Shown here: one piece after another, positions 56,901 to 64,000 of the stretch
Numbering within the stretch: the first letter of the stretch is position 1
How the letters are laid out: every line of letters starts with the position of its first letter
From: Tritrichomonas musculus
Lineage: Eukaryota; Parabasalia; Tritrichomonadida; Tritrichomonadidae
NCBI GenBank assembly: GCA_039105265.1
Contig: JAPFFF010000078.1
Span: forward strand, 186,001 to 250,000
Direction of reading: 5' to 3'
Length of the DNA stretch: 64,000 nt
The notes under the pieces: generated by a model
Seen by the model: the letters and a program-made list of their open reading frames with translations, nothing else
Told to the model about the DNA's origin: nothing
Databases searched by the model: none
Position numbers and translations under genes: made by a program

Positions 56901-58622
56901 TCATTTTCTTCTTCTTCTCTGTCATCATCATCATCATCATCTTCTTCTTTTCTGCCATCATCTTCATCATCTTCTTTTTCTTCTCTGTCATCATCATCAT
57001 CATCTTCTTCTTCTTCTTCTTCTTCTCTGTCACCATCATCTTCTTCTTCTTCTTTTCTGTCATCATCATCTTCTTCTTCTTTTCTGTCATCATCTTCATC
57101 ATCATCTTCTTCTTCTTTTCAATCATCATCATCTTCATCATTTTCTTCTTCTTCTCTGTCACCATCATCATCTTCTTCTTCTTCTTCTCTGTCATCATCA
57201 TCATCATCTTCTTCTTCTTCTTTTCTGTCATCATCATCATCTTCTTCTTCTTTTCTGTCATCATCATCATCTTCTTCTTCTTTTCTGTCATCATCATCAT
57301 CTTCTTCTTCTTCTTTTCTGTCATCATCATCATCTTCTTCTTCTTCTTTTCTGTCATCATCATCTTCTTCTTCTTCTTTTCTGTCATCATCTTCATCATT
57401 TTCTTCTTCTTTTCTGTCATCATCATCATCTTCTTCTTCTTTTCTGTCATCATCTTCATCTTCTTCTTCTTCTTTTCTGTCATCATCTTTTTCTTCTTCT
57501 TTTCTGTCATCATCATCTTCTTCTTCTTCTTTTCTGTCATCATCATCATCTTCTTCTTCTTTTCTGTCATCATCTTCATCATTTTCTTCTTCTTCTCTGT
57601 CATCATCATCATCATCTTCTTCTTTTCTGTCATCATCATCATCATCTTCTTCTTCTTTTCTGCCATCATCTTCATCATCTTCTTTTTCTTCTCTGTCATC
57701 ATCATCATCATCTTCTTCTTCTTCTTCTTTTCTGTCATCATCATCATCTTCTTCTTCTTTTCTGTCATCATCATCATCTTCTTCTTCTTTTCTGTCATCA
57801 TCATCTTCTTCTTCTTCTTTTCTGTCATCATCATCATCTTCTTCTTCTTCTTTTCTGTCATCATCATCATCTTCTTCTTCTTCTTTTCTGTCATCATCAT
57901 CATCTTCTTCTTCTTTTCTGTCATCATCTTCTTCTTCTTCTTCTTTTCTGTCATCATCTTCATCATTTTCTTCTTCTTCTTCTTCTTTTCTGTCATCATC
58001 ATCATCTTCTTCTTCTTCTTTTCTGTCATCATCATCATCTTCTTCTTCTTCTTTTCTGCCATCATCTTCATCATCTTCTTTTTCTTCTCTGTCATCATCA
58101 CCATCATCTTCTTCTTCATCAATTTCTTCTTTTTCTCTGTCATCATCATCTTCTTCTTCTTTTCTGTCATCATCTTCATCATTTTCTTCTTCTTCTCTGT
58201 CATCATCATAATCTTCTTCTTCTTCTTTTCTGTCATCATCTTCATCATCTTCTTTTTCTTCTCTGTCATCATCATCTTCTTCTTCTTTTCTGTCATCATC
58301 TTCATCATTTTCTTCTTCTTCTCTGTCATCATCATCATCATCATCTTCTTCTTTTCTGCCATCATCTTCATCATCTTCTTTTTCTTCTCTGTCATCATCA
58401 TCATCATCTTCTTCTTCTTCTTCTTCTTCTCTGTCACCATCATCTTCTTCTTCTTCTTTTCTGTCATCATCATCTTCTTCTTCTTTTCTGTCATCATCTT
58501 CATCATCATCTTCTTCTTCTTCTCTGTCATCATCTTCATCATTTTCTTCTTCTTCTCTGTCACCATCATCATCTTCTTCTTCTTCTTCTCTGTCATCATC
58601 ATCATCATCTTCTTCTTCTTCT
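47934..58622 (-). repeat. GAA/GAT triplet-phased array, right arm (about 10.7 kb)
   Basis: Same unit as the left array, purine-rich strand on minus. No indel off the 3-base phase was found in 10.7 kb, so several frames stay open for more than 3500 codons, including a Met-Lys frame on minus and His-Leu frames on plus; these are by-products of the phase. Higher-order copies: 49177-52195 recurs at 53185-56203 (offset 4008), about 55.9-57.12 kb recurs at about 57.3-58.52 kb (offset 1404), and a 588-bp tandem copy lies at about 51.9-52.8 kb. Confidence 0.85.
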
Positions 58623-59833
58623 TTGCCATAATCATTTTTTTATTCTTTCCAAATATATTTAATTTTTGTGCAAATGAAATGATCCATTTGTAAATATTAC
58701 TCAAATATAATAATAAATTTGCAAATTACATCATTTTTTTCCACCATCATTTCATTATTCATAATCATTATTTTTATTTCTCTTCATTTTCCCCTTATTA
58801 AATTTGATCACACAATATATTTCATTTTCCTTATCACTTTTCTTTTTTATGAATCTTTAATATATCAATATGATATTTTTATAAAACTCCTAAAATTTAT
58901 TGAAAAAATTGAATATTGTAGTAATAAAGCATTTTATTAGGTAAAATAAACTAATTTTAGGCATAGACAATTCAAATTATAATCTGAACCACATATTTAA
59001 ATCAAAAAAAACTTTAAAATTGCAATATTTTGATGAAATACAATAAACAGAATAGCAATTAGTTGGATATTGGCATTTAAAAAATATTTATTCATTTATT
59101 GATACATTTGTAATAATGTTGCACGTTTACATTTTAACAAATTCGTAAAAAATACGTTTATAATTTTTTGGAACAAAAAACTTTAATTTCTCCTTTAAAA
59201 AAAGAGAAAAAGAAATAAAAATAGCATAATTGAAATTAACATTTTATAAAGAATAATTTTATTGCAATTACATTTTTATTTATTACATTTTTTATTGAAT
59301 ATTATTGAAATATTCAATATTTTTAAACTAGTATATGTAACATCTAATACATATACCATACGTAAAAAACGATGGAGAATAATATTTAAAGAGATATGGA
59401 ATCGTATCTGAGTGTGGGAGTCTGAAATCTGATTATTCGATATTAATCACTGATTTGAAAACACAGAGATTCGCGTCTAGGATTAAATACATAAAAAACA
59501 AAAACGATTGTCTATAATAACCACTAATTTATAAGCATTTTTTGAAGATGTGTTGGATAATTGTAATTTGATATGTCAAATAAAAACCTTGTTTGGAGGC
59601 GAGCTTGCACAGAAATAATCTTTGTCTGATGCCAATCAATATATATTTTTTTGAAGTTTCCTTACTACCAAAGCTGCAGCACTTAACATTTTTTTAATTT
59701 AGAGTGATATGTTTTTCAGAGGAAAAGTGTTACTGAATATTTTTTTAAAAGCAAATTAGTGTTACTGATTTTTTTTTCTCTCTCAAAAAGTGATACTTTA
59801 AGTGAAAAAAGTTTTTAAAAGTGATACTATCCC

Positions 59834-59842
59834 AATTAATAT
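59834..59842. repeat. 9-bp target-site duplication AATTAATAT, right copy
   Basis: Directly follows CTATCCC, the right end of the foldback transposon; identical to 41921-41929. Confidence 0.85.
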
Positions 59843-60189
59843 TTCGAACATTTTGAAAGTCTTCTGTTCATTAATAGATCACCTTTTTGATTCTTGGCAA
59901 TATCTTTAACATTGCTTTAACTCCTTCGAATTCCTTGCCAATTGCCTTTCATAAGCCTTCGGCTTTATTAGAAGATGATATTATGCTTCATTTTATTCTC
60001 ATAGTTGCATTTCACTACTAGCCAATCACCCATTTCTACCTTTTTTTTTGATAATTTTTAATTGTTTTATTGTTTTTAATTGTTACCATATTTCTATATC
60101 TTTTACATTTTTTTAAAAACTTTTTGAATTAATGAAAATACGTTTTTTTGAAATTTTAAGTTAACAGGAAAATATCTATACTGGTCCAT
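59843..60189. other. Spacer between the transposon and the kinase gene
   Basis: AT-rich. This was joined to the sequence left of 41921 before the transposon landed. The minus strand has short coding-like pieces (KAIGKEFEGVKAMLKILPRIKK) which could be a further part of the broken hAT gene; weak. Confidence 0.35.
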
Positions 60190-63100
60190 ATGCATAATTT
60201 GGGCCAGATTAATATCGAGGGTACAAACATTTTCTCTGGAATTACATCCAGATTAACGATTAATACATCTTTTAAAGTTACTCCTGATGCAAATTTTTTG
60301 AAATATGAAGATTTTAAAAATATTATAAATATTTTTGGAGGATTCATTACGCAAACTAATAAATTTAAAATTAGTGGTGATTATCTAGCAACTAATACAA
60401 TAGATCTATATTTTTTTCTTTTTAACAATAATATTATAATTATAGATCAATTTACTCTTCAAACTGAACAAAGTATATTTAAATTTTTACAAGAAAGTAT
60501 TTTATTCTTAAATGATAAATCCAAAGAAAAATATCACATTGCAGTCAACAAGCCAATTGACGAGATAAGCCAAAAAAATTTTTTTCAATTTGACAAAAGT
60601 GACATTTCCGCAATTCAAAACAAAATAATCAATAGCATAATCCGAAAGAGCCAAATATTGACTCTTTTAGCAAAAGATAAAAGTAATAAAAAGTATGACA
60701 TTAATGATTTTGTCGATATAAAATACTTTAGTAGCAATGTTTCATTGAGTTTTAATTTGAGTAACCAATTACTTTATGTGCTGAAATCATTCAATAAAAA
60801 CGATGATGAATCAATGAAGTATTGTCAAAGAGAAATTGATTTTTACAAATCAATTAATAATCAAAATTTCTTATTTTGCAAATTTTATGGAACAATTGAA
60901 GATCGACATAATTTCATTATTGTTATTGAATTCATTGATGGCAAAACTTTAGAAAACTTTATTCTTGATTCAAAAGGAAAAATCGATTATAATGAAAAAA
61001 TTAAAATTATATTTTTAATTATAATAGCAATCGAATTTGTTCATAATAAAGATTGGATTTTACGTGATTTGAAATGGGACAACATTATCATTGACGTCAA
61101 TCACAATCCTGTGTTTATTGATTTCGATAAAACTAGAAAAAAATCAAGTCAAGACAATAATGGATTAGTTACAAAAATTTTTGGTAGTGAACACTTTTTG
61201 GCTCCTGAACAATATTTAAAAGGTGACTATTCTTTCATGTCAGATATGTATTCGGTAGCAATGATTATTCATTTCATCATTAATGAGAAAAGTTATAACG
61301 ATTTGCTAACGATTCCATATTTAAATCAATTTTATGAATCACAGAAAAGCATTTTGAGTAATAAACTATTCTGCATTGTTCCAGATGAGTACCAATTAAT
61401 TTTTAATACATATAAAAAATGTTTTGATTTTTCGCCTGATTCTCGACCAAATGCCACAGAATTATATTATTCAGTTTTTAATTGCGTTAAATACGAATCA
61501 AAATTTAAATCTTTATCTGAAATAAATCAAGTTCGATTCGGTAGTTCGTATATTTCACTTGGGATTCGTTCTTTTTCCCAAATTAATTTTGATATTAATT
61601 GCGAAATGAAAAAAATAATCGGACTTTTGAAACTTGGATTAAAATATAAAGATGTATATGCTCAAATAGTAGTTGGTAAAATGCATTATCATGGAACAAT
61701 TCTACCTCATGATATGAACAAATGTGTTTATTACTTCGATCTGGCAGCAAATCAAGATGAAGAGAAAACAGTAGCTGTATTGGCACAAATAACGCTTGGA
61801 TCATTATTTTATGCAGGAAGATATGTAAAACCCGATTATCCAAAAAGCATTCATTATTTTACACTTGCGGCAAATCTAAATAATGACCAAGCACAATTAT
61901 ATCTTGCAGTTATATATCTTGAAGGTAAAATAACTAAGCAAGATTATAACAAAGCATTAACATATTTCAAACTTGCTGCTTCTAATGAAAATGTTTCTGC
62001 TTTGATTTTTCTTGGCAAGTTTCATTATACTGGTTATATAGTAAGACGTGACGTAGGAAAATCAATTTATTATTTAACAAAAGCATCAGACAAAGGAAAT
62101 CCAGAGGCACAATATCTTCTTGGTAGAATATATACAGAATCTAAATTGATTCAACCAAATATTGAAAAGGCTATTCATTTTTTCACACTCTCTGCTGACA
62201 AAAATTATTTAGAAGCACAAATTATTCTATCAGATATATATTTATTCGATAAATCTGGTAATTCAGATATCAAAAAAGGAATTTATTATTTATCAAAGGC
62301 TGCGGACAATAACGACCTTTTGTCACGATTTAAGCTAGGAATTATTTATTTTGAAGGAAAACTGATAAAACAAGATATAAATAAAGCAATACATTTTATA
62401 ACAATTTGTTCTGATAAAAACTTGCTTTTAGCGCAAGAATCCCTAGGCTATATTTATTTAGATGGAATTAACACTCCAAAGGATTTAAACAGGGCGATAA
62501 AATATTTTACATTAGCTTCAAATCAAGGATCTATATGGATATTGATATTAATAAATCTATTCACTATTTTACTCTTTCATTGGATAACGGATATGATCTT
62601 TCTGCATTTTGTTTATATGTTTTATATTCATCTTGTAAAAATGCTCCAATCGATGTTTCAAAGGCAACTAAATATTTGAATCTTTTTTTAAACAAAAACA
62701 ATCGGATATCTTTTCTCATGCGGGGCATTTCTTATCTTAAATCAGAGAATACACAAAATAATATGAATAAGGCAATTAAATTATTAACTTATTCAGCAAA
62801 ACTCAAAAATAAATTTGCACAATATGCTCTTGCATTAATATTTTATGCTGGATTATCACCTTTTATCAAAAATGATATAAATAAAGCAATTTATTATGCA
62901 ACTTTGTCTGCAGAAGGAGGATGTTATGAATCCAAATTGTTATTAGGCATGATTTATTATGAAGGAATTTATACTCATCGTGATATTAAAAATTCAATTC
63001 ATTACTTGAAAGAGTGTTCAAGTCTAGATTATCATGAAGCCAAAAATAATCTTGGCGTCATTTATAAAAATGAAAGAAAAAATATATTTGTAGCTATTCT

Positions 63101-63554
63101 ATATTTCAATGAAGCTATTAATATTTGTAACAGTCCTTTTGCATTGTTCAACTTATCTAAATTTTATTTTTTTGGAATTGGTGTTGATAAAGATATTAGC
63201 AAATCAGTTGAATTATTGGAAAAAGCTGTGGGTAATGAATTTTATAATGCAAATATTTTCTTGTTTTTAATTCATTTTAAGAGCAATGATGAGAAATTAA
63301 TAAACAAGAGTTATCTTTATCTCCAGAAAATTAAATATTAGCCTTTAGCATATTTACTTGAATACGAGGTAGACACACTGCTTTTATTTTATGAAAAATA
63401 TGACATGGTTTATTCATTTATCATTGACCCTGTATATGATTTTGCATATTTCATGCTTCATAAGGAATTTCCTGTATTAAAAAAAGAAGAAGCTAAACAA
63501 CCAAAAGATATTAACCATCTTTTTTATGAAGGTTTTTCAATCAATTTAAAATGA
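60190..63554 (+). pseudogene. Protein kinase plus Sel1-repeat gene, broken in two places
   Basis: Seen: unassigned N-terminus to about 180; kinase domain at about 185-430 with VLK (K199), LRDLKWDN (D293), a DFD in place of DFG (D311) and APE (about 338); then Sel1-like repeats of about 36 residues from about 490 (A-x-xLGxxYxxGxxxxxDxxKAIxYFxLAA). Near 62525-62545 the frame changes to +1 and most of one Sel1 repeat is missing, so a deletion inside a repeat is likely; Sel1 repeats then go on to TAG 63339. The same frame continues coding-like for 71 codons to TGA 63552. Kinase-Sel1 genes are numerous in trichomonads. The front part could still make an 829-residue protein ending in unrelated residues. 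Sequencing error cannot be excluded for either break. Confidence 0.75.
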
Positions 63555-64000
63555 TCAAGAAAAATGTTCAACTTTTTATGAATCACTTATTTATAAAGCT
63601 ATTCAAAATATGTACTATTTTAATTAAATAAATGATTAAAAGATAAGCGTGATAACATGTATAATACTGATTTTTTTTTTAATCACAATTTCATCTTTAA
63701 TTACCCATATATTCTCCATTTTGAACTTGAAATGAACTCAAAAACTCAAAATTAAATAAAATCATCTTTGAATTAATACATGATTTTATAACTTTTGTTT
63801 CATCAATGCAAAATAAACTTCATTTTATATACAAATTTTTGGTTGATTTAAATTATCGCAAAATTAGACTTGATCATTGTTTTGGCTTTAAAAGATGATT
63901 GAGCGATTAGCAAATAAATAAATAATTTTTTACAAGCGATCTATTTATTAATATCTATGTCTATATATCTAATAATAATTCTAAATTATAACAAATTATA
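63555..64000. other. AT-rich spacer to the window edge
   Basis: No gene, repeat or RNA feature seen. Confidence 0.5.

Larger units (their letters stand above)
41930..59833. mobile_element. 17.9-kb foldback DNA transposon, Mutator-like with long terminal inverted repeats
   Basis: Ends are GGGATAGTATCACTTTT and its complement, flanked by the 9-bp duplication AATTAATAT. The arms pair as 41930-46287 (left, with two later insertions) and 47397-59833 (right). The outer 1211 bp of each arm are the same length and identical in all stretches compared, so the element is young. Nine-base duplications and kb-long inverted repeats are known for Mutator-like elements, including those of Trichomonas. No transposase is recognised, so it is probably non-autonomous or of a new type. 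It landed beside the decayed hAT gene. Confidence 0.8.
47397..59833 (-). repeat. Right inverted arm of the foldback transposon
   Basis: Reverse copy of 41930-46287: inner segment 47397-47933, array to 58622, outer segment 58623-59833 (1211 bp). It is about 9 kb longer than the left arm, almost all of this from array growth. It keeps the empty site for the nested 952-bp insertion. Confidence 0.85.

Noticed and set aside
47934-58622. Array considered as CRISPR or ordinary minisatellite
   Set aside because: No unique spacers, so not CRISPR; units vary by whole triplets rather than repeating a fixed length, so it is better described as a phased triplet array.

Overview
The window looks like a chromosome segment of a parabasalid flagellate (trichomonad, Tritrichomonas/Trichomonas type). 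Seen: long intron-free reading frames, very AT-rich spacers, starts preceded at short distance by a TCA(+1)Y(T/A)-like initiator, a giant cysteine-rich surface protein, a kinase-Sel1 gene, and dense DNA transposons, including a large element with very long terminal inverted repeats. The species assignment is inference.

Region 1 (1 to about 10.6 kb) is the right part of a virus-like element cut off by the window edge. It carries a superfamily-3 helicase, an rve-type integrase, a tandem family of four small coiled-coil genes, a 775-residue charged repeat protein and several small unknown proteins. No capsid, protease, packaging ATPase or DNA polymerase is visible here, so its family (Polinton/Maverick or an SF3-helicase relative) is inferred. 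Its visible genes look whole and young. Nearly every gene has a private promoter built from an AACGGT-like or TTTTGACA box plus an initiator a short distance from the ATG.

Region 2 (10.6 to 36.5 kb) is host sequence: a GC-rich unexplained patch, a Tpt1/KptA RNA 2'-phosphotransferase, a divergent pair of coiled-coil genes, a 1122-residue HEAT/karyopherin-like protein, a 2841-residue cysteine-rich type I membrane protein with endocytic tail motifs, a formin with an N-terminal membrane anchor, and a PP1 phosphatase with a CDK-type TPPR tail. Three of these genes show internal shifts in base composition. Spacers hold short inverted-repeat elements (29375-29538, 37124-37424).

Region 3 (36.5 to 41.9 kb) is a gene graveyard: a broken coiled-coil gene with three identical heptads and a decayed hAT-type transposase with a perfect 19-bp hairpin inside.

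Region 4 (41930-59833) is the most striking structure: one 17.9-kb foldback transposon bounded by GGGATAG...CTATCCC ends and a 9-bp target duplication AATTAATAT, which fits Mutator-like elements with long inverted repeats. Both arms carry a GAA/GAT triplet-phased array, about 1.4 kb in the left arm and about 10.7 kb in the right; the right array grew by nested tandem duplications (offsets 588, 1404 and 4008 bp, all multiples of 3). The left arm has taken two later insertions: a 101-bp palindromic element and a 952-bp element with an 8-bp target duplication, whose empty site survives in the right arm. No transposase is recognisable in the 1.1-kb centre.

Region 5 (59.8-64 kb) is a decaying protein-kinase plus Sel1-repeat gene with a frame break inside one Sel1 repeat and a later in-frame stop.
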